Of a DNA stretch of 64,000 nucleotides, positions 43,075 to 54,905 are shown piece by piece. The number at the start of each line of letters is the position of its first letter. Positions within the stretch are counted from its first letter, which is position 1. Where the stretch lies: contig NC_090322.1 in the NCBI RefSeq assembly GCF_040869045.1, positions 77,585,675-77,649,674 on the forward strand, written 5' to 3'. The notes under the pieces are model-generated. The model worked only from the letters and a program-made list of their open reading frames with translations, was not told where the DNA came from and ran no database searches. The translations under genes were made by a program, and so were the position numbers. This DNA comes from Eurosta solidaginis (lineage: Eukaryota; Arthropoda; Insecta; Diptera; Tephritidae).

Positions 43075-43471
43075 AGAAGGTATACCACTCCGACCTATTT
43101 GTTCATCTATCGACTCCCCGTCATACAACCTCTGTAAATATGTCGTGAGAATACTCAAAAATATCACTTGTTCTTCTAAATATAATGTCGATGACTCAAC
43201 AGAATTTAAAAGTAAGGTCAATAGCACATATATTTATGATGACGAAAGCCTTGTTTCCTTGGACGTAGTCTCCTTGTTCCCAAGCATTCCGGTAGATTTA
43301 GCCATTGAAATCATATCCGCAAAGTGGGAAAACATAAAAGAATATACATCCTTAACAAGGGAACTGTTTATCACAATGGTGAAATTTTGCATAAAAGATA
43401 ATCGATATTTTAAATACAATGAAAAAATATACGAACAACGTACATGGGCTCACCAGCCTCCTCAGTCATAG
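43010..43471 (+). pseudogene. PLE reverse transcriptase, first half
   Basis: After the slip, IYGLPKIHKEG and LRPICSSIDSPSYNL (RT motif 1/2 region) can be read, then DDESLVSLDVVSLFPSIPV, motif A with its Asp intact in S-L-D-V-V. The frame is lost just before the G-x-P-M-G-S-P motif, so the G-S-P-A-S part is in the next frame. Confidence 0.78.
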
Positions 43472-44556
43472 CTGACATTGTCATGGAGGAGCTGCTAACA
43501 AGATTCGAAAATGAAACTACTAGCAAACCACGCCTACTTACAAAGTATGTATATGACTTATTTGCCATTGTAAAAACTGAAGAAATTGAAAACGTTCTCA
43601 CTGAACTCAACAGTTACAGCAGAAGCATTAAATTTACAATAGAGGTTGAGAAAGATTGTCAACTACCGTATTTGGACACGTTAATCAATAGGAGAAACAA
43701 CAAATTATATATTGACTGGTACAGAAAACCCACAACTTCGGGAAGACTAATTAACTATTACTCAAAACACGAAAAAAGTACAATAATAAATACCGCCGAC
43801 ATAATGTACCACAAGAAGAATATCACGATCATCAAAAAAACTCTAGAGGAAAATGAGTTTCCAACTAGCTTGGTCAATAAACTGGTTCGAAATTTCTATA
43901 CCAGAGCACGTAATGAACGTAAACCCGAAGAAGCAAATAACAAAATATACAAAGCGATAACCTATGTCCCAAGAATAGCAGAGAGGATCAAGAGCTCGGA
44001 TTTATATGACAAAGAAAAGGTCAAAATAGCGTTCACATACAACAATACATTGAAACAAATTTACAGTAATACAAAGGACAGAATTCCAAAGGATGAGAAA
44101 TCCAACGTAATATACAGAATCCCATGCAACGGTGACGGGTCTCACTTATGCGAGAAGGTATATGTGGGGACAACAAAATTAAAATTAAAGACAGGGATTT
44201 CCGGCCATAAGTCCAATATTAAACTTAGGAACAACGCTTCGGAAAATAAAACGGCCTTAACGGCCCACTGTAAGGATACGGGCCACTATCCCGATTTCCA
44301 GAATGTTACTATATTGGACATAGAGGAACAATATAATAAGCGCTTCACCATGGAAATGCTCCACATTATGAACACGCCTAATGATAAGAGAATTAATTTT
44401 AAAAGTGACACAGACCAATGCGCATATGCATATCGCAATTTATTGCTTAAGCAACAACAAAAATGCAAGTCTCACGGCGCACATGAAAGAAAGCAGCGTA
44501 CAGAAATTATTCCGCTAGCAGGATATTTAGGATCAACAAATCATAATGTTGGATGA
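43444..44556 (+). pseudogene. PLE reverse transcriptase second half and GIY-YIG endonuclease
   Basis: A 370-codon frame. MGSPASSVIADIVME is RT motif B. KYVYDLFAIV is the palm box in which Tyr has replaced the first of the two catalytic Asp residues (normally Y-V-D-D). The thumb follows (LPYLDTLINRR, WYRKPTTSGRLINYYS). The C-terminal 120 residues hold the GIY-YIG nuclease: NVIYRIPC, KVYVGTTKLKLK, LTAHCKDTGH. The protein would reverse-transcribe and nick the target. As read it cannot polymerise. Confidence 0.85.
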
Positions 44557-44806
44557 CGACATATTCTTTGTTCTATTGTTTGTATCCCTATATATTTGTT
44601 TGTGCATATTTTAGTTTACGCTTACTGTACTTTAAAATTATACATTTTTGATGTTTATTTTACTTTTGTTTTCCGAACATATGATCAGTCGATCAATAAT
44701 AACCACAAGTGTAAGTTGTGTCTCGTTTATATATATACCTAGTTGCATAACGTAAATTTTAATGACCATGTACCTGAAATGAATGACCCTTTTTTCCATT
44801 AGTATT

Positions 44807-45786
44807 ATAAAATTTTTATTGTTTTAAGAACTCCGCAGAATAGCATTACCGATTTGTGCTGAGTGCACAGATATACGTATGTAAAAGCTAATTCACTTTA
44901 AATTATTTTTAAAAACGTTTAAAGAAATGCTTGTTGGGATGTATGTATAAGTATATTTTTATACATGTATATTTGCATTTTTTTCATTTCAAAAATATGA
45001 ATTCTTCGCCTTGTTCTTTTTTTCCTATTTATGTAAATAATGTACTTTGTATGGCTGCAGCACACGTTTAAATAATAAATACATCAAGCCTTGTATTATA
45101 TTTGTTGGCCTTTTCATTGTTTAATCGACTAAAGTGAGATTTTATAACATTTAGTATGCAGAAGTTGGGTAAAGGGGATAGGACCCATTGTTACCCCTTT
45201 AATACTTTTTTTACATATGTGACTACAATTCACTAACACTAACAAAGCCCACGCATGCGCAGAACATGCATTTGCACAGTTTCAGCAAATAATGATTGAC
45301 AGAAAATTTGCACATTAGGAAGATAGGAAGGTATTGATATAGAAGTATTATATATATGGCAACAACGTAAAAATATACCTAGCGTCGATGTGCTCTGACG
45401 AACCAACAGAGTTATATGCTTGTGAGCGGGCGAGGTAACTTAAAAGCCGAGGAAAGGCAACACACCCACTTGATATCGTACAATTGTAGGTACACATATA
45501 GGTATGTGTATGTAGATTGGAATTAGAGAGCATGCACTAACACTTGGGAAACCCGCACATGCGAATAACGAAGGTGGCGCTCAACTAGTGGAACAGAGAA
45601 CTACTAGATGATGTTAAGGTACAAATCATAAATACGTACCATGCAGAAAATCCAATGATGCAAACTATCGCACAACCAGTATGAATGCTATGCCAAACTA
45701 GTCTTCATCTGTCCCTTTTTTTGTTCTTTTTTTTTACAAGAAACTGGTAGATTTTTTTGCTGTATTCGAGGTATAGTAGATTTCGA
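44807..45786. other. Non-coding stretch after the PLE
   Basis: AT-rich, no credible gene. Because G3's 3' LTR precedes the PLE target site, the first part may be the rest of that LTR, but no second copy is available to prove it. Nothing else definable. Confidence 0.4.
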
Positions 45787-46098
45787 TCCCAAACCGGATC
45801 GGATTACCAAGAACAATCTCCGTCCTTATTTAAGGTGAAATAGCCTAGCTACGCCAGGGAAAGAGTGCGAAGTACCCGATAGGAAAAAGTACCATGTTGG
45901 AACCCTAAGAGCAAGATATGGAGAAATATAAAATTTTAGCTTTGGATGTTTGCTATTCAACAATCGACAGTTACTTAGATGATTTATTTATGGTTGACGC
46001 AATTTCAATCAGTTTTTTTTTTTTTTGGACGAGCACGAATTTATGCTGGCACATTCCTGTTTTTTTTTGTTAAGCAAATTTGGATGGCGTGATCCATG
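45787..46098. repeat. 310-bp dispersed repeat, copy 2
   Basis: Partner of 35527-35835 in the same orientation; includes the insertion caatcgacag relative to copy 1 and a longer T-run. The pair brackets G3 plus the PLE. Confidence 0.8.
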
Positions 46099-46363
46099 AC
46101 GTTATTTCTCATCCCTCAATACGAGTAAAGAAGTCATAGTCTGATCTGACTGTACAAAGGTATATCAAGAAGAAAAGAAAAAAAATAAAAACAATGTCTA
46201 ACGGGAAGATCAGGCGATTATTCCGTTCGACCAATACCTAAGGTGAGAACATATGGAAAACTGGAAAACTTCCGGTAGGAGCTTTGAAGGCGTAGGCTAA
46301 AGATTAACAAAATCAGTTTATGAGGAGACATCGAAAAGACCAGCACACTGGCAAAAATTCACC

Positions 46364-47466
46364 CCTATTCTGCATTTCGATTACGTTCCCGTTCTACGCT
46401 CCGCTTCAATCGAAGTTGGGTATTCTGCATTACGACGGAATCGTAACGAGAAGAGGAAGAGCAAATGATTTTTCGAAATCAGCTGTTTGTACGGAATATG
46501 TGAACTTTGGAACAAAATAAATTAAAGAAATTTTGTAAAAAAACACTGAAAAACGTTTATATTTTATTATCCACGCCATTTTGTACAAAAAAAGCAATAG
46601 AATATATTGCCGCAGTGTTATATCTTTTTGAGTGAAGTGCTTTCATAATTGTATGTGTATTTTTGTCGTTTTTTTTGGCCAATTCACTTCCGTGGCCACC
46701 AAGTTTTGTTAAAAAGGATTCCTGCACGAATATAGTTGACATTTTTTGAATTCTCCGGATGCTAATTTCATTACACTGGCCTAAAATACTTTATGAAGAT
46801 TTATTTATTCTTTCCGCAAGGATTGTTTACGTTTTCGCTTCTTCCTCTACTCCGGCAACTTGCTTTGTCATATAACTGGACCCAACGAACAGACACAAAT
46901 TATAGCTGTCTATTGTACTGGAATCAGCCGCGGCATTATTTGTGGAGTTGGAAAGCAACGCATACGAAAATGGCCAAGCGAGAATGGAAAGGCAATTTTG
47001 CGAGATTATTGTAATCCATTTAAGATGAGTGACGAATTGTAAGAAAATGAACTTAAAAGTGGTAAGTTTTAATGACTTATTTTCTTATTTAGGTTCAAAA
47101 AAAAAACTTTAGACTTAATAAGGATGCTTTTAAGTATGTGTTAGATACTTTTGCGGGGCAAATACGCCTAAGGTCTTCGACATCGACATGTTATTTTTGA
47201 CCTGGAAACATATAAAAAACAATCTTCATCAAGCCTTTTACGTTTCTTAACAATTTTTACTTACATTTTTGTTAAAATTCTGTTAAAAATAAAAATAAAA
47301 AAATTTTTCCGCCAACAAATTTGCAACTTAGAAAAATGGAACTACGATCGAAATGCAGAATACACAAAATCGAACGATTCGAATTTGGATCGAAAGAGAT
47401 TGGAATACAGAATACCAAAATTGCCAAATCGAAAAAATTCCAAACTAAGTCGAAATGCAGAATAGG
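46364..47466. mobile_element. 1.1 kb element with 17-bp terminal inverted repeats
   Basis: CCTATTCTGCATTTCGA at 46364-46380 is matched exactly in inverted form at 47450-47466. Inward, both ends carry a ggtattctg(c/t)att word (about 46430 and 47405), so subterminal repeats exist. No clear target duplication. Internal frames (46793-47042) show no domain. A non-autonomous DNA transposon is the likeliest reading. Confidence 0.55.
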
Positions 47467-48523
47467 TCTGATTAAGTCGTCGGACCCAAACCCGCGTGCG
47501 TTGGGACTAAAAGCCCAAGTCGGGGCAATACTGAAAAGTTTTCAAAGTGTTTTTAAAGATTAAATATAAATCAAATATGTGTCATTATTACTGTATTCAG
47601 TTGTGCAGATAATAATATTTCGTGAAAACTTTTGGAATAGGGCCAAAAGTCTTTAAAACCAGAGGAAACTTTTTTTAATAGAACTAACTACAAAACAACA
47701 TTACCTCTTAACTATAAAATTTAAACTCAAAACTTCCGGAATAGAAGTGTTGAAAAAAAAAAAAAACACGAAATGGCAAACAAAAATTGTAATAAATTAT
47801 CCAACAAACTTGTATAGACTCTACTTGCTTAAACCGAGAAGAAAGGTGAAAAGTGTGTAAGATTGATGAAAATGACGGCCAATAAACACCGTGATTCACC
47901 AAATGAAAATTTTAAAGAGGCCAATGCGCCCAACTAAAAAGAAAGAAAATCTGAAAAGAAATCATCACGCGGATGAAGGAGTAGCTAGCTGTAACCTTAG
48001 TCCATACTCAGACGCCGAAATTTCCCAACAAACGTCGAGACGGTCGTCATAATGGATTCCTGGAAATTTAGCTTTAGAGTTAAATAATTTATAAAGATTT
48101 TTTTTGTTTCTAAATTTTCTTATGAAAAATAGCTAGTGAAGATTAGTTGCATAAATAAATTAATTAGGGATGTAATTAGTTTCTCGGTCATTCTTACGAT
48201 CACTCCGTGATAGTTTCATTTTGTAATTAAGATAATTTAAAAAGAAAATTTGTGTACCATAAAACAGGGAGTTAAGGTAATAATCTCGTCGATTTAACTT
48301 TCCCGGAATTTTGGTTTAATTATATGGTTTAGAATTCCGACAAAGTTCACAAACTCGCATTTTCGGTATCAAATTTTAAGAGTTGATCTCGTAGGTAATA
48401 ACGAAAATGGGCTCGCCCTCTTAAGTTCGTTAGTACATTTTTTTTTGTGTAATTAAAACCATTCGATTTACTAGTCATGCCAAAATAAGCATTCTCACAT
48501 GTCGCCAGTGTACTTTCAAAATT
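47467..48523. other. Non-coding stretch
   Basis: Short frames only (none with a domain or coding character), A-runs near 47750 and T-runs near 48100. Nothing definable. Confidence 0.4.
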
Positions 48524-48779
48524 AATTGTAGCACTAGCAGACATGGTCGCTAGACATAATACATCGAACCTACAACATTCCCGTCATCCTCGCTGAGCTC
48601 ACCGTCGCATCGATGGAGATCAAGTAAAAAGAAAGAAAAAAAAAATATACTTCAATTACATACATATTGTATTTTTTGTAGTAGCAACATTTGTCGACGT
48701 GTTAGGCCTGGCAAATATTTTTCGTTTTATTGGTAATAATTAGGTGAAAATATCTCTTTTTGCCTTTACATTTTGAACC
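48524..48779. repeat. 256-bp direct repeat, left
   Basis: From aattgtagcactagcag to cattttgaacc. It recurs at 49109-49362 with very few changes. The two copies enclose minisatellite units, as if a minisatellite array had been inserted or expanded within a duplicated block. Confidence 0.9.
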
Positions 48780-49108
48780 TCGAGGCCAAAACGTGGACCC
48801 GGGTACCCCTAGAGTGTGTTTATAGAATATGGATATCAAATGAAAGCTGTTGATGAGTGCTTTAGTAGAGGGTAATTTTCATTCCCCAGGGTGACTAGGG
48901 TCTCGAGATATAGGCCAAAACGTGGACCCGAATGTGTTTATATAATGTGGATATCAAATGAAATCTGTTGATGAGTGCTTTATTAGAGGGTAATTTTCAT
49001 ACCCCTGGGTGACTGGGGTCTCGAGATATAGGCCAAAACGTGGACCAGGGTACCCCTAGAATGTGTTTATAGAATATGGATATCAAATGAAAGCTGTGGA
49101 TGAGTGAG
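48780..49108. repeat. Minisatellite array 1 (units of about 115-135 bp)
   Basis: About 2.5 units built on aggccaaaacgtggaccc, tatggatatcaaatgaaa and gtgactagggtctcgagat. The same unit forms the core of the Helitron at 49636-50738. Confidence 0.88.
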
Positions 49109-49362
49109 AATTGTAGCACTAGCAGACATGGTCGCTAGACATAATACATCGAACCTACAACATTCCCGTCATCCTCGCTGAGCTCACCGTCGCATCGATG
49201 GAGATCAAGTAAGTAGAAAGAAAAAAAATATACTTCAATTACATACATGTTGTATTTTTTGTAGTAGCAACATTTGTCGACGTGTTAGGCCTGGCAAATA
49301 TTTTTCGTTTTATTGGTAATAATTAGGTGAAAATATCTCTTTTTGCCTTTACATTTTGAACC
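49109..49362. repeat. 254-bp direct repeat, right
   Basis: Partner of 48524-48779. To its right, 49363-49635 is non-coding with repeated agttcgtgtctttagtc-like words (about 49439 and 49486). Confidence 0.9.
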
Positions 49363-49635
49363 GCGATTTGAAATCTAAGTTTGATTGCGTTTGATCATAA
49401 AGTTAACACACTCACAACCTGTTTCATTACCGTGGACGAGTTCGTGTCTTTAGTCATTACGTTTGCATATTTTTCCTCTAGCACAAGTTCGTGTCTTTAG
49501 TCGTTACGTATATTTATTTTACTTTAGCTCAAAAATCGAGTTTGTAACTCAAAACAAAGCCCATATATTGAGGGGATTTGCGAATAATAGGATTTCCCAA
49601 GTAAACTTACGAATCTTTGCAATCAATATTTATAT

Positions 49636-50738
49636 CTTAATATATAAAAAACACGTGTCACATAATTGAGGCCAATGAACTCCTAAACTACTGAGCCGAT
49701 TTTGAATTTGTTTTGCACCCCGTATGTAGTTTGATCTAACTTGAAATATAGGATAGGTGACTGGGTGACTAGGGTCTCGATATATAGGCCAAAACGTGGA
49801 CGCGGGTACCCCTAGAGTGTGTTTATGGAATATGGATATCAAATGAAAGTTGTTGATGAGTGCTTTAGTAAAGGGTAATTTTCATACCCCTGGGTGACTA
49901 GGGTCTCGATATATAGGCCAAAACGTGGACCCGGGTACCCCTAAAGTGTGTTTATAGAATATGGATATCAAATGAAAGCTGTTGATGAGTGCTTTAGTAG
50001 AGGGTAATTTTCATTCCCCAGGGTGACTAGGGTCTCGAGATATAGGCCAAAACGTGGACCCGAATGTGTTTAAATAATGTGGATATCAAATGAAAGCTGT
50101 TGATGAGTGCTTTATTAGAGGGTAATTTTCATACCCCTGGGTGACCAGGGTCTCGAGATATAGGCCAAAACGTGGACCAGGGTACCCCTAGAATGTGTTT
50201 ATAGAATATGGATATCAAATGAAAGCTGTGGATGAGTGCTTTAGCAGAGGGTAATTTTCATACCCCTGGGTGACTAGGGTCTCGAGATATAGGCCAAAAC
50301 GTGGGCCAGTGAATGCCTAGAAAGTGTTTATCCAATATGGATATCAAATGAAAGATGTTGATGACTGCTTTAGTACAGAGTAATATATTACCCAGAGACG
50401 GACTTGGACTGGTATTAGGACTAGGACTGGGACTGAGACTCGGAGTGGGACTGGAATAAAATACATACCACCTTCTGGTACAGGCAATAAGGGATGCAGA
50501 AGAATGAGAAGAAATTGAGAGAAGAGAAAATCGAAAAGGGAGAAGAAGAAGGATATTGAGAAAGAGATAGAATGAGACGAAGATGGAGATAGATGAAGCG
50601 AAAAAGACGGAGGGAGGAGTGAATAAAAGGATTAGGAAAAAGTGAAGAGGGGGGAGCAGAGTCAGACGGAAAAAGCTTATTAAAATGTACGCAGATTGGC
50701 CAAATTTAGGGCAGGACAACGTCTGCCGGGCCTTCTAG
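49636..50738 (+). mobile_element. Non-autonomous Helitron with internal minisatellite
   Basis: It starts with TC (TCTTAATATATAAAAAACAC) and ends with CTAG. It sits between host A and T (tata|TC ... CTAG|Taaa), as Helitrons do. A short hairpin precedes the end (GGCAG-gacaacgt-CTGCC). The 5' words cacgtgtcaca and tcctaaactactgagccgat recur in insect Helitron-like repeats I remember. No Rep/helicase gene is present. Confidence 0.75.
49757..50395. repeat. Minisatellite array 2, inside the Helitron
   Basis: Five to six units of about 115-135 bp with gtctcgagatataggcc, acgtggacc, gtgtttatagaatatggata and caaatgaaagctgttgatga. Some units lack the cgggtacccctag block. After 50395 a (gggactgg)-rich and then GA-rich tail leads to the 3' end. 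Confidence 0.9.
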
Positions 50739-50760
50739 TAAATAGGTATAAAGCTATTAC

Positions 50761-51114
50761 AATAAATTTAATTGATATTATATTTATGTTGTTTTATTTT
50801 AGTTTGTATAGTATTTCTTTAATCTTAGTATGTATAGTTTGTTCACGTTTTAGTTATACTAATCTTCACATTTGTAGTCTTATTTTTAGGTTATCGTTTT
50901 TATGTTTAAACTCACACTTTATCTTTTTTCACGACTGAACTCTTTCTTTTCACAGCAACGAATTGATTCAATCTTCATTTTTCTAAACTCGCTGAATCCA
51001 ATTCGCCCTGCGGAGTACAATTGCCACTGCTGTTCAGCAACAGCTGAGAGTGATGCCAGTTGCACTCAGAGGTGTATTTAGTGCGTGAAGGCTAGTTTAC
51101 GCAGTGCGGTTATA
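50761..51114 (-). repeat. G4 3' LTR (outer end missing)
   Basis: From aataaatttaattgat to cagtgcggttata. It matches 62175-62527 at high identity. It lacks the part equivalent to 62107-62174; instead the Helitron end and about 22 unrelated bases adjoin it. Confidence 0.9.
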
Positions 51115-51173
51115 CCACCCTTCCTTAGAAAAAAGAAGAATCTGACAAGTTGATCAGATTTGTCATATTCTTC
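51115..51173 (-). promoter_or_regulatory. G4 polypurine tract and adjacent hairpin
   Basis: ccacccttcctt (51115-51126) is AAGGAAGGGTGG on the element strand, directly before the LTR, the usual plus-strand primer. Next to it is a 14-bp stem, gaagaatctgacaa (51135-51148) with ttgtcatattcttc (51160-51173), one mismatch, 11-nt loop. The 412-like fragment at 33.4 kb has a different sequence but the same arrangement. Confidence 0.75.
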
Positions 51174-51539
51174 TTGATCCCATGATTTAGTTTTGATTGA
51201 ATGAATGTATGATATTAGGGTGTTCCTCCCCTTTTTCCATTCGTTCAATCAGAACAATTTTTTTTCTTTTTACATGTGAAATGAAGTTAATATTACAATA
51301 TGAATTCAATTACTTATGTGTAAATTGTTTTCTAATTTCTATTGCATTAAATTAATGTATTATATATTTTATTACAAATAGTGCGTGCATATTAATATTT
51401 GGTTTTATTTACATGCCAATTGAAATTTTTGTTTTTGTATATTAATATAAATTTTAATTTGAGATTTCATGCTTCAATAACAGAGTAATGAAAACTTAAC
51501 ATTATTTACAAGTTAGTTTGTAAATTTGTATGAGAAAAA

Positions 51540-53682
51540 AAATTTAGTTTACCTTATTGATTCGGTTTTTGTGAACGGTTTTTTCTTTTTTATTTATTTC
51601 AACCGTGACATTAACTCCATCAATTTTTGTGACTATATATGGTCCTTGGTAAATACTTTCGTGTTTATTTCTAGGTTATTTTTGTACTAATACCTTATCG
51701 TTTATATTAATTGATAACGGACGCGCCCTCTTATCATATAGATCCTTATTTTTAATTTTATGTTTATTAATTTAATCTTTTGCTATTTTATGTGTTTTTT
51801 GTAGTCTATATTTTAGTTCTTTTGCATAATTTCCAACATTGTAAATTGGATCGATTTGTTCCTTTTGAACTTCATTTGGTAAGGTAACATTTCTACTGAA
51901 TACTAATTCGTATGGAGTAAATCCATTATCAAAAACTGTACTAGGAGTTGTATTATGCAAAAATGTAAAATATTTCAAATAAACGTCCCATTCGAGGAAG
52001 TTATCATTTAAAAAAGCTCGTAAATATTCATTAAACACCCGATGATTTCTTTCAATTGTACCTAGGGTTTCATGATGGTAAGCTGTAGAAAAATTATGTT
52101 CGATTTTTAGGAGTTTAGTTAATTCAGAGAATATTTCATTTTTATATTCGGTTCCTAAATCGGTTTTAATTGATTTCATTATGCCATAAATGAGGATGAA
52201 GCCTTCAAAAATGGCTGCTGCAATTGTTTTTGCTGTCTTATCAGGGATTGATATTGTAACTAGGTATTTGCTTAAGTCGCACATAATGGTAACCGCGAAC
52301 ATATTCCCATTATTCGACTCAGGCAAAGGTCCTATTGTATCTATAACTACGACATCGAAAGGTTTGCAGGGTGTTGGTGTAAGCACCAAATTTTCTTTGG
52401 TTTTTGGCTTGACTTTATTCAAAAGGCACTTTTTACAATTTTTGACGTATGTGGCATTATCACGAGTCATACCTTTCCAATAATATTTTGTACGTATTTT
52501 TGCGTAAAGCTTTTTATTTCCGCAGTGACCACCTGATATCGGGTCGTTGTGGTAAATTTCCATTAGTTTAAGTTTTTTGTCGTTGTCCGTAACTGCTTCG
52601 ACAGGTTCTGTTAATAGTATTTGTAAATTTTTTAAAATTGAATTCCCTGTACTTTTAAAATTTGAAATAGAAAAATATTTAAATAACTGATCATCGTTTT
52701 GCCATCCTGCTTGCTTAATATTGTGTTTACCAGCTTCTTTTTCAAGCTTCAAAAGTAATTCATCTAATTGCATTATTTTGTTAGTACACACAATATTAAG
52801 TAACTCGAGTTTTTTATGTTTCAAATGCGCATATATTTTTAAATTAATTTTATCATTATCGGTGTCATGACATATTTGGCCTTGTATCCTATGGATTTTC
52901 TTGGAAAAATTATATGAAAATTTGTCGAATACCTGTAATTTAATATTTTTTTCGTTTATGTCTTCAGCCGGTTGTTGTAGTTGTTCGTGACGTTTCGTCA
53001 TGGACCTCGTCTGTACTGCTAAAATTTGATTATTGGAATTTTTAAGTTCTTGAATTGAAATTCGCGATAATGCGTCTGCACCTACGTTAGATTTTCCTTT
53101 AATATATTCTATGGTAAAATTATATTCGGACAATTCCAAACGGATTCTGGAAAGTTTCGACGACGGATCTTTCATATTAAATAGATAAACTAGTGGACGA
53201 TGATCTGATTTAACTTTGAAGTGAGTGCCATAGACATATGCACGAAATTGCTTTATTGCAAAATATATTGCCAAAAGTTCTAATTCTATTATTGCTTTAT
53301 TTTGTTCCGATTTGTTAAAGGATTTTGAAGCAAAACAAATTGGCAAGTCGTTGCCATTATGATTTTGACTCAGTATCGCACCACAACCCAACTTTGAAGC
53401 ATCTACCGTAATTAAAAATTCTTTGGTTAAATCTGGATATTGTAATAGTTTTGGAGAAATCAGACTTTTTCTTAGTTTTTCGAAAGCTAACTCACATGCC
53501 GTATCCCAATTAAATTCAACCTTTTTTCTACTCAAACGATTTAGTGGAGCTGCTAAAGAAGCGAAATTTGGAATAAATCTCCTATAATAATTTGCAAATG
53601 CCACGAATCTTCGGACAGCATCTTTATCGCGTGGCTTAGGATACCTTTTAATTGTTTCAATTTTTGAATCGTCTGGTAGCAA
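51540..53682 (-). pseudogene. pol: G4 pol: RT thumb, RNase H, integrase
   Basis: The main frame, 53682-51772 (636 codons), contains FANYYRRFIPNFASL (RT connection); RNase H with TVDASKLGCGAIL, ELELLAIYFAIKQF, SDHRPLVYLFNMKD and VGADALSRI; an Asn/Lys-rich linker; and integrase with HNDPISGGHCGNKKL, NCKKCLLNK, VVIDTIGPLP, IKTDLGTEYKN and HHETLGTIERNHRV, so the D,D,E triad is complete. The C-terminal module (Y-Q-G-P-Y-I-V) lies at 51770-51550 with stops. This is the best-preserved integrase in the window. Confidence 0.88.
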
Positions 53683-53714
53683 CCCATTTGCTGAGCATTT
53701 ATGCCCTAAGAAAG

Positions 53715-54905
53715 TTACTTCAGGTCGAAGAAAATTACATTTTTTGGGTTAAGTCGCAAGTTGAACTTCCTACAGGTCTCGAAAACTTTTTTTAGATTAT
53801 TGAGATGATGTGCTTCGCTACATCCAATTACTATTATATCGTCTACATACATAAAGGCTTGGTTGGGTGAAATACCAGAAAATGCAATTGACATCATTCT
53901 TGAAAATGAATTTGGAGCCACGTTCAAACCAAATGGTAACACCTTCCATCGAAAAGCTCCGCGGCCAGTACTAAAAGATGTTATGTCTCTTGAATCTTTG
54001 TGAAGTGGAATTTGGTGAAAACCCGAAAAAAGTTCTAAAGTAGAAAAGAATTTCGCACGGCCAAGGTTATCCAAAATATCGTCTACACGTGCCAAAGGAA
54101 ATTTATCGGCAATTAACTTTTTATTTACAGCCCTAAAGTCAACGCACATTCTATACGATTTTCGGCCATTTAGGTATTTTTTCGGTACCAAAATCAAAGG
54201 AATGTTATAATTCGAACAACTATTTTCGATCAAATCGTTTTCCAATATTTTATTAACTTGTTTATTGATTTCTTCGCGCTGAGAGTACGGTAGGCGGTAA
54301 TTTTTAATGTATACTGGCGTCGTATCGTTTAGTCTTAGTTTTTCTTCATAAAAATTGTTTATTGTCATTTTATCATTGTCTAGCGCAAAAATATCGGAAT
54401 ATTGTAAACATAAGTTAATAAGCTTATTTTCAGCATAATTAGGTATTTGTTTTTCTAAAATGCCTTTAAGTTCTTTGATACGACTATCTTGTTTTACTGG
54501 GTTATTGATTTTATAAACGTGATAATTAGAAAGTTTTTCTGTTTGAATGTTGCAGTTATTTACGTATTTTACGCTATTTGTGGTGTTTATTACTTTAATG
54601 ATCGGATTACTAGTATCAACTATACATTTCGCTGTGAAAACACCGTCATAAATCTCTTGAGAATCCACGAAAAGTGGTTCTGAGTCTTTTTCCGAGGCGA
54701 AAATTCTATAAACTTCGCAACGAGGTGGTATAACAAATGTATCGCTTTCCATTCCGTGAAGGATGGGAAGTGCGATCTTTTCATTGCCTATCCAGAAGGA
54801 AATGCAATTGGTCGAATAACTGATATCGCATTTATTTGTTTTTAGGAATTCCTTACCAAGTATTCCATCTGATGGAATGTTGAAATCATTGTCTACCACG
54901 TGCAA
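53715..54905 (-). pseudogene. pol: G4 reverse transcriptase
   Basis: A 396-codon frame: protease end (DGILGKEFLKTNKCD), a spacer, then RT with PVYIKNYRLPYSQ, YRMCVDFRAVNKK, FFSTLELFSGFHQIPL, KVLPFGLNVAPNSF and MYVDDIIVIG. The Y-V-D-D box is intact, but motif A reads T-L-E-L, with Glu replacing the catalytic Asp. It is separated from the next pol part by a small frame change at about 53700. Confidence 0.85.

Larger units (their letters stand above)
41761..44791 (+). mobile_element. Penelope-like element (PLE), complete length
   Basis: The 3.03 kb insert is flanked by the 15-bp direct repeat ttttccattagtatt (41746-41760 and 44792-44806), taken as its target duplication. It has a 5' inverted repeat, a ribozyme-like core, then RT and GIY-YIG endonuclease coding sequence in three frames. 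The RT-GIY-YIG fusion defines this class. It is dead: two frameshifts and a lost catalytic Asp. Confidence 0.85.

Noticed and set aside
46793..47042. Overlapping 60-73 codon frames inside the 1.1 kb element
   Set aside because: Both are short, in different frames, and contain no motif I recognise.
48347..48544. 65-codon minus-strand frame beginning in the 256-bp repeat
   Set aside because: Its start lies in a repeat whose other copy does not continue the frame.
48780..50395. CRISPR-like array
   Set aside because: Units are tandem without unique spacers, and the setting is eukaryotic; this is a minisatellite.
50258..50719. 153-codon minus-strand frame
   Set aside because: It translates the minisatellite and the GA-rich Helitron tail; Ser/Leu/Phe-rich low complexity only.
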